Below, one piece after another: positions 17,490 through 25,349 of a DNA stretch of 64,000 bases (positions are counted from its first letter, which is position 1; the number at the start of each line of letters is the position of its first letter). The stretch comes from Arthrobacter sp. SLBN-83. Lineage in GTDB: Bacteria; Actinomycetota; Actinomycetes; Actinomycetales; Micrococcaceae. The stretch lies in the NCBI RefSeq assembly GCF_006715285.1, contig NZ_VFMX01000001.1, positions 496,001 to 560,000 of the forward strand, written 5' to 3'. Under the pieces are notes generated by a model, which was not told where the DNA came from, did not search any database, and saw only the letters and a program-made list of their open reading frames with translations. A program made the translations under genes and the position numbers.

Positions 17490-19151
17490 TTACTTCTCCT
17501 GGCTTGCAGTGTGGTGGAGTTCCTGGACTTTTCCGTTGTCCAGGTGCCACCGGTAGTCGAGTCGAACGTTTTCCAGCAGGCGGCGGTCGTGGGTGACCAG
17601 CAGCAGTGCCCCGTCGTAGCTTTCAAGGGCCTCTTCCAGCTGCTCGATGGCCGGCAGGTCAAGGTGGTTGGTGGGTTCGTCCAGCACCAGCAGGTTTACG
17701 CCGCGCGCCTGGAGCAGCGCCAGCGCTGCCCGCGTCCGTTCCCCCGGCGACAGGGAATCCACGGTCCGTGCGGTGTGGTCCGCCTTGAGGCCGAACTTGG
17801 CCAGGAGCGTGCGGACGTCGGCGCCCGTCCAGTCGTTCAACACCGCTTCGACGGCGTCGCCCAGCGGCAGCCGGCCGTCCAGCAGCCCGCGGGCCTGGTC
17901 AATTTCGCCGACGGCGACGGAGGCACCCATGGAGGCGTCGCCGTCGTCCGGTGCCTGGGTTCCCAGCAGGAGGCGCAGGAGGGTGGACTTGCCCGCCCCG
18001 TTGGGGCCGGTGATGCCCACGCGCTCCCCGCCGTTGAGCTGGAGGTTGACCGGCCCCAGGGTGAAGTCGCCTTGCCGTGCCACTGCGTTGCGGAGGGTGG
18101 CGACGACGGCGCTGGAGCGGGGTGCCTGGCCGATGCTGAACTGGAGCTGCCATTCCTTCCGGGGCTCCTCCACCACGTCCAGGCGGGCGATGCGCGACTC
18201 CATCTGCCGGACCTTCTGCGCCTGCTTCTCCGCAGACTCGGTACTGGCAGCGCGCCGGATCTTGTCGTTGTCCGGGTTCTTCTTCATCGCGTTCCGGACG
18301 CCCTGCGAGCTCCACTCGCGCTGTGTCCGCGCACGGGACACCAGGTCCGCCTTGGTGGAGGCAAACTCCTCATACTTTTCGCGGGCATGCCGGCGTGCGA
18401 CGGCCCGTTCCTCAAGGAAGGCGTCGTAGCCGCCGTCGTAGACGGCCACGCTGTTCTGTGCCAGGTCCAGCTCCACCACCCGGGTGACGCATCGGGCCAG
18501 GAACTCGCGGTCATGGCTGACCAGCACCACTCCCCCGCGCAAACCGGTCACGAAGTTTTCAAGGGTGGCCAGGCCGGCGAGGTCAAGGTCGTTGGTGGGC
18601 TCGTCGAGCAGCACCACATCGAAGCGGCTCAGCAGGAGGGCGGCCAGGGCCACGCGTGCCGCTTGGCCGCCGGAAAGCCCCGTCATCAGGGCACCGGGAC
18701 CCGCATCCAGGCCCAGGTCCGCGAGCACCGCCGGGATGCGGTCGTCCAAATCCGCGGCCCCGGAGGCCATCCACCGGTCGAAGGCACGGGAGTAGGCATC
18801 ATCGGTTCCGGGAGCGCCTGAGCCCAGGGCTTCCGCCGTGGATTCCATCTCACGGGTCGCGTCGGCGCAGCCTGTCCGCCGGGCGATGTAGGCGGCCACC
18901 GTTTCACCGGGGATCCGCTCATGTTCCTGGGGCAGCCAGCCGACAAAGGCATCAGAGGGCGCAAGGCTCACTGAGCCTTCCTGCGGCTGGTCGACTCCGG
19001 CAAGGAGTCGCAGCAGCGTCGATTTTCCAGCACCGTTGGCGCCCACGACACCCACCACGTCGCCGGGGGCCACCGTCAGCGAGAGCCCTGAAAAGAGCAC
19101 GCGGTGCCCATGGCCTCCCGAGACATCCTTGGCAACAAGGGTTGCAGTCAT
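17490..19151 (-). CDS. ABC-F protein, probable ribosome-protection type
   Basis: This soluble 553-aa protein carries two ABC ATPase domains and no membrane segment. Walker A motifs are VGANGAGKST and TGPNGAGKST, signatures are LSGGQAARV and LSPGERTRA, and each half has LLDEPTNDLDL or VLDEPTNHLDL. The interdomain linker (about residues 250-310), rich in charged residues, is the part that reaches the ribosomal P/E site in this class. ATG 19149-19151 follows AAAGGA by 8 bases and overlaps the stop of a 31-codon leader ORF. The structured leader upstream resembles control regions of antibiotic-resistance ABC-F genes, although some ABC-F proteins are general translation factors. Confidence 0.88.
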   Translation of the reverse strand: MTATLVAKDVSGGHGHRVLFSGLSLTVAPGDVVGVVGANGAGKSTLLRLLAGVDQPQEGSVSLAPSDAFVGWLPQEHERIPGETVAAYIARRTGCADATREMESTAEALGSGAPGTDDAYSRAFDRWMASGAADLDDRIPAVLADLGLDAGPGALMTGLSGGQAARVALAALLLSRFDVVLLDEPTNDLDLAGLATLENFVTGLRGGVVLVSHDREFLARCVTRVVELDLAQNSVAVYDGGYDAFLEERAVARRHAREKYEEFASTKADLVSRARTQREWSSQGVRNAMKKNPDNDKIRRAASTESAEKQAQKVRQMESRIARLDVVEEPRKEWQLQFSIGQAPRSSAVVATLRNAVARQGDFTLGPVNLQLNGGERVGITGPNGAGKSTLLRLLLGTQAPDDGDASMGASVAVGEIDQARGLLDGRLPLGDAVEAVLNDWTGADVRTLLAKFGLKADHTARTVDSLSPGERTRAALALLQARGVNLLVLDEPTNHLDLPAIEQLEEALESYDGALLLVTHDRRLLENVRLDYRWHLDNGKVQELHHTASQEK

Positions 19152-19243
19152 CGATTCGTCCTTTCGCCGCTGCCCGGGCAGCCATTGACGGCCGGCAGAG
19201 GCGGCAAAAACAGGGCCGCGGCGCCGCTGGGGCTGCTGGACAT
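19148..19243 (-). CDS. 31-codon leader ORF overlapping the ABC-F start
   Basis: An ATG at 19241-19243 opens MSSSPSGAAALFLPPLPAVN and continues for 11 more residues to a TGA that overlaps the ABC-F start as ATGA. It begins immediately after the leader hairpin and contains a PP pair that could slow ribosomes. No strong ribosome-binding site precedes it; the GCGGG that might serve is inside the hairpin. It is a candidate regulatory peptide, not a proven one. Confidence 0.45.
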   Translation of the reverse strand: MSSSPSGAAALFLPPLPAVNGCPGSGERTNR

Positions 19244-19289
19244 AGAAGAACCCGCTGGTCCGGACTTGGGGGGTGTACGGACCAGCGGG
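19244..19289 (-). terminator. Perfect 12-bp hairpin with U-rich tail in the ABC-F leader (attenuator candidate)
   Basis: CCCGCTGGTCCG (19251-19262) and CGGACCAGCGGG (19278-19289) are perfectly complementary around a 15-base loop. On the transcribed minus strand the stem is followed by TTCTTCT. It begins only about five bases after the predicted transcription start. It can be read as an attenuator, a 5' stabilising stem or a protein operator at the transcription start. Confidence 0.65.
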
Positions 19290-19300
19290 CTCGACCATCA

Positions 19301-19328
19301 ACTATAGACGAATCTGGGCCAAGGGCAA
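19301..19328 (-). promoter_or_regulatory. Predicted promoter of the ABC-F/ABC-exporter operon
   Basis: On the minus strand TTGCCC (19323-19328) and TATAGT (19301-19306) are separated by 16 bp. The expected start near 19294 places the long hairpin at the extreme 5' end of the message. Confidence 0.6.
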
Positions 19329-19424
19329 AATCGGCCGTACGGCGCCCGCGCGACGCCGGCAGGGCGTTTGTCCGTGGCGGCACGGTAAAATCGTCCGGAC
19401 CACCCATTCTGCAGAGAGTCCTCC

Positions 19425-20156
19425 ATGACCCTTTCCGCCAAGGCGTTCCAGCGCTGGCTGCAAAGCATCGCACCCGATGCCAGCACCGCTGACGTCTGCC
19501 GGGTCTCGGGGATCAAGCGGACCACCCTCGCCCAGCAACTGGTCCGGGGCAAGGTCTCCGTGAGCACCGTGGTCAGCGTCAGCCGCGCCTACAACATCAA
19601 TCCTGTTGCAGGGTTGGCCGGTTTCGACGCATACAGCGTCCTTTCGGGCCCGCAGCGCCCGCCTATGCGCAGCGAGCTGGTAAGCCAGATCTCCACGGCG
19701 GACCTTCTGCGCGCGCTCCTGGCGCGGCCGGCCATGGAGCCTGCAAGGGGAGCATCCACCCCCGCACTGGGTCCCACTCCGCACGCCACCTCAGTGAAGA
19801 ACTGGGTTGATGCAATTGACGACGGCGAGGTCAGGCACCGCGTTTCGGCTGCCACCGGGGTGGCCCCGCAAAACTACTCCGCCCAGTTGACGGCAAACCG
19901 GCTGTCCCCCGAGCTCGCCGTGGCCACGGCACTGGCCGCCGGGGTTGGACCGGCCGGCGGCCTGGTGGCCACGGGCATCATCACCGAGGAAGAGGCGGGC
20001 TGGCCACCCGGGGCGCGGCAGGCGGCCCTGGAGAGCCTCTCGGACGGGGAGCTCACCGTACTGGCCGGGGAACGGCTTCAGGCATTGGGGAAAGTGCTGC
20101 GCCGGCAGGAGCAGGACCAAGCGCAGACAGAAAAGATATGGGAGAACCTGGGATGA
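19425..20156 (+). CDS. Helix-turn-helix DNA-binding protein of unknown role
   Basis: The 243-aa protein begins with an XRE-like helix-turn-helix (CRVSGIKRTTLAQQLVRGKVSVSTVVSVS, about residues 24-52). A weaker second copy with the same layout lies at about 135-180 (VRHRVSAATGVAPQNYSAQL, then ELAVATALAAGV), which suggests an internal duplication. The rest is Ala-rich, and the C-terminus is a basic, Gln-rich helix. I recognise no ligand domain. It overlaps the downstream membrane-protein gene by ATGA, so the two act as a pair. This arrangement would suit a regulator or DNA-bound protein working with a membrane partner. Confidence 0.7.
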   Translation: MTLSAKAFQRWLQSIAPDASTADVCRVSGIKRTTLAQQLVRGKVSVSTVVSVSRAYNINPVAGLAGFDAYSVLSGPQRPPMRSELVSQISTADLLRALLARPAMEPARGASTPALGPTPHATSVKNWVDAIDDGEVRHRVSAATGVAPQNYSAQLTANRLSPELAVATALAAGVGPAGGLVATGIITEEEAGWPPGARQAALESLSDGELTVLAGERLQALGKVLRRQEQDQAQTEKIWENLG

Positions 20157-20890
20157 TCGAAACACTTCAATGGACCACGCTGGCGGTTTGCGCCCTCGTC
20201 TCGGTGGCCCGCATCCCCAGCACCCTCCGCGGCGAGAACCGCTCTCTGTTCGGCATCTTCGCCTCGATGACGCTGGCCATCCTGCTGAGCATCAATGGAC
20301 CCTACCTTGTGATCGACCAGGCACTGGGCGGCATCAACCTGGCCAACCTGCTGCTGCGGTTCGTGATTTTCGGCGTCATCTTCTTCATGGGCATCCGCAT
20401 TTCCCGGGGGTTCAGCGCGGAGAGCGCCCACCGGTACATCACCGGAAGGACCGGCATGCTGGTCCTCCTCGTTATCTCAGTTGTGATGGTGGCACTGTTT
20501 TTCTCCATGGACACTGCCGGCTCCTCGGCAGGCCTGAAAGCCGTCTCCGCCAAGGATGCCCGCCACTTTGCGCTGGTTGAGTACTACGGTGCAGCCGGCC
20601 GGGCCTACCCCGCCTACGTGGCCCTGGCATTGGTTCCGGCCTTGGTCCGGGCTGCGCAGGACCGCCTTCCGGTACTGGTGCGCATCGGCGCAGCGTTGCT
20701 GGCCCTGGGCGGCGTAGCGGTCGCCCTGACGCTGCTGTTCCCGGTGATTCCGCCCGAACTCGGCCAGATTGAGTTCATCATCAACTACACCGCCATCCTG
20801 TGTTTTGTCATCGGACTGGCCCTCATCTGGGCTGCACGCGTGGTCAACGGGCGGGGCGCGGCCCGTCAAAAGACATCTACCGAAACGTAA
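20153..20890 (+). CDS. Seven-helix membrane protein paired with the HTH gene
   Basis: The 245-aa integral membrane protein has about seven predicted helices with cores TLAVCALVSVARI, MTLAILLSINGPY, LLLRFVIFGVIFFMGI, LVLLVISVVMVALFF, AYVALALVPALVRAA, IGAALLALGGVAVALTLLF and IILCF-like segments near the end. No family is recognised and there is no obvious catalytic motif. Its ATG at 20153 overlaps the stop of the HTH gene. GGAG lies within the preceding codons. Confidence 0.75.
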   Translation: MIETLQWTTLAVCALVSVARIPSTLRGENRSLFGIFASMTLAILLSINGPYLVIDQALGGINLANLLLRFVIFGVIFFMGIRISRGFSAESAHRYITGRTGMLVLLVISVVMVALFFSMDTAGSSAGLKAVSAKDARHFALVEYYGAAGRAYPAYVALALVPALVRAAQDRLPVLVRIGAALLALGGVAVALTLLFPVIPPELGQIEFIINYTAILCFVIGLALIWAARVVNGRGAARQKTSTET

Positions 20891-21184
20891 CCTTCTGCGG
20901 CTTTCACAAAATCATTAGAATGTGAAACAATCATGAATGTGTGAAGGCGGGGCCGCCTGGCATTTTCGAACGGGGATAAATTCTGAAATGCCGGCCGCCC
21001 CGGGGGCCTTTGCGCACATTGGGGGGATGAGTGGTGGCGGATCGTTGGGGACCGCCCCCACTCAGCCTGTTTAACGGCTCTTTCGCGAAAGCATACCCCC
21101 ACCGGCTCTATGAGGTCCCGGGCAGATACAAGGACTTCCACGCTCGAAATATCCTCGTACCTGCCCAAGAACCTTCCAGGGCCC
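20891..21184. other. Intergenic region with an inverted repeat
   Basis: The gap follows the membrane-protein gene and precedes the mannosidase stop. TTTCACA (20902-20908) and TGTGAAA (20921-20927) form a 7-bp inverted repeat with a 12-bp centre, and a further GTGTGAA follows. A minus-strand frame here (20866-21168) has poor codon structure and no family, so I call no gene. Confidence 0.4.
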
Positions 21185-24100
21185 CTACTTCCGGGCGAAC
21201 CTCAATGTCACCAACTGGAACGGCCGCAGCCTCAGCTCGGCCCCGCCGTCGGCTGTTGCGACGCCGGGGGCTTCAGTGACGCGTTCCAGGAGGTCCGTGG
21301 CAAGAACGTTCCGCACTGGGAAATTGGCCGTAATGCTTCCCGCAGAGCGCTGCCCCAAAGACTCGTAAAGCCGCACCACCACGTCTCCCGAACCGTCCTG
21401 GGCCAGCTTCGCGGCTTCGATCACCAAGGCCGGATTGCTGACGCTGAAGAGCGGCTCCACCGGAAAGGCACCCCGGACCAGCCTCGGCTGCAGGTTGACG
21501 CGGTACCCCTCCTGGACAGCGTCCGCAATACCGGCACCAGGCCGGATGGCCACGGTCAGCTCGTGGCGGCCGCGGTCGGCCTCCGGGTCGGGAAACTTCG
21601 GCGCCCGCAGCAGGGAGAGCCGCACCGTGGTGGTGGTGCCGCCGTCGGATTCCCTGACGCTCCTGCCAACATCGTGGCCGTATGTGCTTGAGTTGGAGAC
21701 CGCCACGCCGTAGCCGGGTTCGCCCACATGGATCCACCGGTGGGCGCAGATTTCGAACTTCGCCGCCTCCCAGGACGTGTTGGTATGGGTGGGCCGGAAA
21801 ACGTGGCCGAACTGCGTTTCGGCAGCCGACCGGTCTGCCCGCACGTCCAGGGCGAAGCCAAGTTTCAGCAGCTTTTCGCGCTCCTGCCAGTCCACCGTCG
21901 TGATGATTTCCAGTGACGGACTGCCAGGCGCCAATGTGATGCGCTGCGTCAGCTTCGACATGCCTGCCGCCCGCTCCACGACCACCACCGCACTGCCGCC
22001 TTCACTCGCAAGACGGACCGACTCTGCCTTGACCAGCGGCGTGACGTTGCGCCGATAGAACTCGTCGATATCCCAGGCATCCCACTCATTGGGAGTGTCC
22101 CGGTGCAGCTCCAGCAGGTTGCCGCGCTGGCCGGGAGCGATCGCTTCGCGGCCACTGGCATGGTCCTGCAGGGAGGACAGGAGCCCGTCGGAATCCACCA
22201 CCGCCCGGATGATCCCGTTGTCCAGGATGTAGCCGCCGTCCTTCGGCGTGGCCTGTGCCGGTTCCTGGAACGCCACGGTTTCAGCCGCGGCCAGCGCGGG
22301 GACCCCGTTGCGGGTGTGCGGAGCTGCGTTCAGCAGGAACTGCCGGTCACCGGAACCCAGCATCGCGGCAGCGGCCTGGCCGATCAGTGCCTCAAGGGCA
22401 GTTTCGATCGCCTGGTAGTTCCGCTCGGCGTCCTGGTGGACCCAGGCGATGGAGCTCCCGGGAAGGATGTCATGGAACTGCTGCAGCAGCACCAGCTGCC
22501 AGAGGCGCTTGAGTTCGGCGGCCGGATACTCGAAAGTACCCCCGCTCCGGACCGCGGCGGTGGCGCACCACAGTTCCGCTTCCCGCAGCAGGTGCTCGCT
22601 GCGCCTGTTGCCCTTCTTGGTGCGGGCCTGGCTGGTGTACGTGCCGCGGTGCAGCTCCAGGTACATCTCCCCCACCCAGACGGGCAGGGCCTGGTACTCT
22701 GCCTCGGCCTGACGGAAGAAGCTCTCGGCCGAACCGATCCTGACCTTCGGTGATCCTTCCAGGTCCGCGGTGCGGGCGGCAGCGGCGAGCATCTCCCGGG
22801 TGGGGCCGCCACCCCCGTCGCCGTAACCGAACGGCACCAAAGAGACGGAGCCGCGGCCGTGGTCCCGGTAGTTGCGCTCGGCGTGCGCCAGGTCCCGGCC
22901 GCTGAGGTCCGAGTTGTAGGTGTCCACCGGCGGGAAGTGCGTGAACAGCCGGGTGCCGTCGATCCCCTCCCAGTTGAAGGTGTGGTGCGGCATCCTGTTG
23001 GTCTGGTTCCAGGAGATCTTCTGGGTAAGGAACCAGCTGCTGCCGGCAGCTTTGACGATTTGGGGCAGGGCGGCACTGTATCCGAACGAGTCCGGCAGCC
23101 AGGCCTCCCGGCACTCGACGCCAAACTCCGCCAGGAAGAAGCTTTTGCCCTCCACGAACTGCCTGGCCATGGCTTCGCCACCAGGCATGTTGGTGTCCGA
23201 CTCCACCCACATGCCGCCCACGGGGACGAACTGTCCAGCCTGCACCTTTTCCCGGATGCGGCTGAACAGCTCCGGGTACAGTTCCTTGATCCAGGCCAAC
23301 TGCTGCGCGGATGAACAGGAGAAGACAAAGTTGGGGTCTTCGTCCATCAGGGCCACCACATTGGAAAAGGTCCTGGCGCATTTGCGGATGGTTTCCCGGA
23401 CCGGCCACAGCCATGCAGAGTCAATATGCGCATGACCCGTGACAACCAGCTCGTGTGCCGATGCGTAAGCGGGCCTGGTCAGGACGTCGGCGAGGGCCTG
23501 CCGCCCCGCCGCAGCGGTCCCGGCAACGTCGTCGGGGTCCATCACGTCCATCATGCGTTCGAGGGCCCGGAGGATCTCATGGCGCCGTGGAAGCTCAAGG
23601 GGGAGTTGTTCCATGAGACCGGACAGCGTCCAGACGTCCTGCTGGAGTTCCCACACGCACTGGTTGAGTTCAGCGATGGCGATGTTGCCCAGCCGGTACT
23701 GGGGCGCTCCCCCTGCAGTGGCCTTGTCGCCCAGAGGAGTGGCGGCGAAGGTCCAGCCCTGTGCCATGTCCGGGTTCGCGGCCGCCTCCACGTAGAAGTC
23801 CACCGCCATGCCACTGCCCAGCAGCTTCAGGGGGATGTACTGGTTGCGGGGGGAGATGGCCTTGATGATACTGCCGTCGGACCGCCAGGCAATGCCCTCG
23901 CACTGGAAGCCGGGCGCTTCGGTAGTGAACCCCAGGTCCACCACCACCTCCACAGCGGTGTCCGGGCCGCCGCCCCAGGATTCGGGGACCTCCCCCTGCA
24001 GCCGCAGCCACGTGGTGCCCCAGGGCCTGCCCCACGAGGCGCCCTGCTCCTGGGGCTGGAACTCCTGCCGCATCGCCTCGAGTGCGGGGACAGGTTCGTC

Positions 24101-24217
24101 CGGAACTTCCCAGCTGCTTAGGGCAAGCGGGACCGACCTGCCGTAGACAGCGGGGCCGATGCGCTCACGCACAAACCTTGCCAGGCGGACTTCCGTGATC
24201 CTGCGGTCGTCATGCAA
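21185..24217 (-). CDS. Glycoside hydrolase family 38 alpha-mannosidase
   Basis: The 1010-aa retaining, zinc-dependent alpha-mannosidase has the GH38 core from about residue 260: GHAHIDSAWLWPVRET holds the zinc His and Asp, WVESDTNMPGGEA follows, and WLPDSFGYSAALPQI holds the nucleophile Asp. The C-terminal beta-sandwich domains are complete. No signal peptide is present, so it should act in the cytoplasm on imported mannosides or glycans. No transporter adjoins it. A 17-bp palindrome 36-52 bp upstream of the start suggests local repression. Confidence 0.93.
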   Translation of the reverse strand: MHDDRRITEVRLARFVRERIGPAVYGRSVPLALSSWEVPDEPVPALEAMRQEFQPQEQGASWGRPWGTTWLRLQGEVPESWGGGPDTAVEVVVDLGFTTEAPGFQCEGIAWRSDGSIIKAISPRNQYIPLKLLGSGMAVDFYVEAAANPDMAQGWTFAATPLGDKATAGGAPQYRLGNIAIAELNQCVWELQQDVWTLSGLMEQLPLELPRRHEILRALERMMDVMDPDDVAGTAAAGRQALADVLTRPAYASAHELVVTGHAHIDSAWLWPVRETIRKCARTFSNVVALMDEDPNFVFSCSSAQQLAWIKELYPELFSRIREKVQAGQFVPVGGMWVESDTNMPGGEAMARQFVEGKSFFLAEFGVECREAWLPDSFGYSAALPQIVKAAGSSWFLTQKISWNQTNRMPHHTFNWEGIDGTRLFTHFPPVDTYNSDLSGRDLAHAERNYRDHGRGSVSLVPFGYGDGGGGPTREMLAAAARTADLEGSPKVRIGSAESFFRQAEAEYQALPVWVGEMYLELHRGTYTSQARTKKGNRRSEHLLREAELWCATAAVRSGGTFEYPAAELKRLWQLVLLQQFHDILPGSSIAWVHQDAERNYQAIETALEALIGQAAAAMLGSGDRQFLLNAAPHTRNGVPALAAAETVAFQEPAQATPKDGGYILDNGIIRAVVDSDGLLSSLQDHASGREAIAPGQRGNLLELHRDTPNEWDAWDIDEFYRRNVTPLVKAESVRLASEGGSAVVVVERAAGMSKLTQRITLAPGSPSLEIITTVDWQEREKLLKLGFALDVRADRSAAETQFGHVFRPTHTNTSWEAAKFEICAHRWIHVGEPGYGVAVSNSSTYGHDVGRSVRESDGGTTTTVRLSLLRAPKFPDPEADRGRHELTVAIRPGAGIADAVQEGYRVNLQPRLVRGAFPVEPLFSVSNPALVIEAAKLAQDGSGDVVVRLYESLGQRSAGSITANFPVRNVLATDLLERVTEAPGVATADGGAELRLRPFQLVTLRFARK

Positions 24218-24252
24218 TATATGTCCTCTTTAGGCTTGTGACTGGATCATCG

Positions 24253-24269
24253 TGTCCATTCGATGGACA
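24253..24269. promoter_or_regulatory. 17-bp palindromic operator upstream of the mannosidase
   Basis: TGTCCATTCGATGGACA has perfect 7-bp arms around a 3-bp centre. Its position 36-52 bp before the mannosidase start suits a repressor or sugar-responsive regulator. No cognate regulator is encoded next to it. Confidence 0.6.
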
Positions 24270-24344
24270 AATCTACCCGCTGGCGGCACTGCAACCAACC
24301 CCTTTTGCAGTTATCCGCCGGCTGTCCCGGCAGTGCAGGCGGCC

Positions 24345-25238
24345 CTATGCAGCGGGCCCCTGCGCTGCGGGCAGGGCCGGTTCGGGCCGCAGGATCCGCA
24401 CGTCACCGGTGTAGACGTTGAAACTGGTGCCCCGGCTGAATCCGGCCACCGTCAGCCCGTTGGCCTCGGCCAGTTCCACAGCCAGGCTTGAGGGGGCGCT
24501 GACGGCGGACAGGACTGGAATTCCTGCGAGGGCGGCTTTCTGTACCAGTTCGAAGGAGGCCCGTCCAGACACTTGGAGGACCGTTCCGGCCAGCGGCAGG
24601 AGGCCTTCGCGCAGTGCCCAACCCACCACTTTGTCCACGGCGTTGTGCCGCCCGACGTCCTCGCGCAGGCACAGGAGCCGCGGCCCGCCGTCGTCCTCAA
24701 TTGTGAAAAGGCCTGCCGCGTGAACGCCCCCGGTATCGTCAAAGACGCGCTGGGACTTCCGCAGCAGCGCCGGCAGGGATGCCAGGACTTTTGCGTCCAC
24801 CGTCAACGGATCCGCCTGCGGGCTGAAGTGGGACGATTTCTGGACCGCCTCGATGGAATCCGTGCCGCAGATTCCGCAGGAACTGGACGTGTAGACCTTG
24901 CGGCCGGTATCGGGAAGTGGGACATCCGGCCGCAGCTGCGCCTCCACCACGTTGAACGTCTGGACCCCGTTCTCGTCCTCGCCGGCGCAGAACCGCAGCG
25001 ATACCAGCTGTTCAGGCGCCCAGATGACGCCCTCGGACACCAGGAACCCTGCCACCAGGTCAAAGTCGTCCCCCGGGGTGCGCATGGTGACTGAGTAGGA
25101 AAGACTGCCCAACCGGATCTCGAGCGGTTCCTCCACAGCCAGGACGTCTTCGCGGTGCCGGACCGGGTACTCCAGGGCGGCCGGCGAACCGTCCAGGACA
25201 TACTTGTGCACCTTGCGGCGCTGGGTTAGGCGTCCCAT
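24345..25238 (-). CDS. fdhD: Formate dehydrogenase accessory sulfurtransferase FdhD
   Basis: The 297-aa sulfur-carrier protein takes sulfur from IscS and delivers it to the bis-MGD cofactor of formate dehydrogenases. The paired cysteines C121 and C124 sit in SSSCGICG, followed by the family motifs GGVHAAGLF, REDVGRHNAVDK and SGRASFELVQKAA. No formate dehydrogenase gene adjoins it in this window. The molybdopterin genes immediately upstream on the same strand fit a molybdenum-cofactor cluster. Confidence 0.95.
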   Translation of the reverse strand: MGRLTQRRKVHKYVLDGSPAALEYPVRHREDVLAVEEPLEIRLGSLSYSVTMRTPGDDFDLVAGFLVSEGVIWAPEQLVSLRFCAGEDENGVQTFNVVEAQLRPDVPLPDTGRKVYTSSSCGICGTDSIEAVQKSSHFSPQADPLTVDAKVLASLPALLRKSQRVFDDTGGVHAAGLFTIEDDGGPRLLCLREDVGRHNAVDKVVGWALREGLLPLAGTVLQVSGRASFELVQKAALAGIPVLSAVSAPSSLAVELAEANGLTVAGFSRGTSFNVYTGDVRILRPEPALPAAQGPAA

Positions 25239-25349
25239 ATTCCACCCTGCCTGTTCATTACTCCATCATGGCACCAACGGGACCTCCCTCAGTCCCGAGG
25301 CGCACAGCGCAGAGGCCCAACGCAACAGGCCGGAACGGGAGTTTCAGCT

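Noticed and set aside
20866-21168. 100-codon minus-strand frame between the membrane protein and mannosidase genes
   Set aside because: It overlaps the end of the plus-strand gene, its composition looks non-coding and no family is recognisable.
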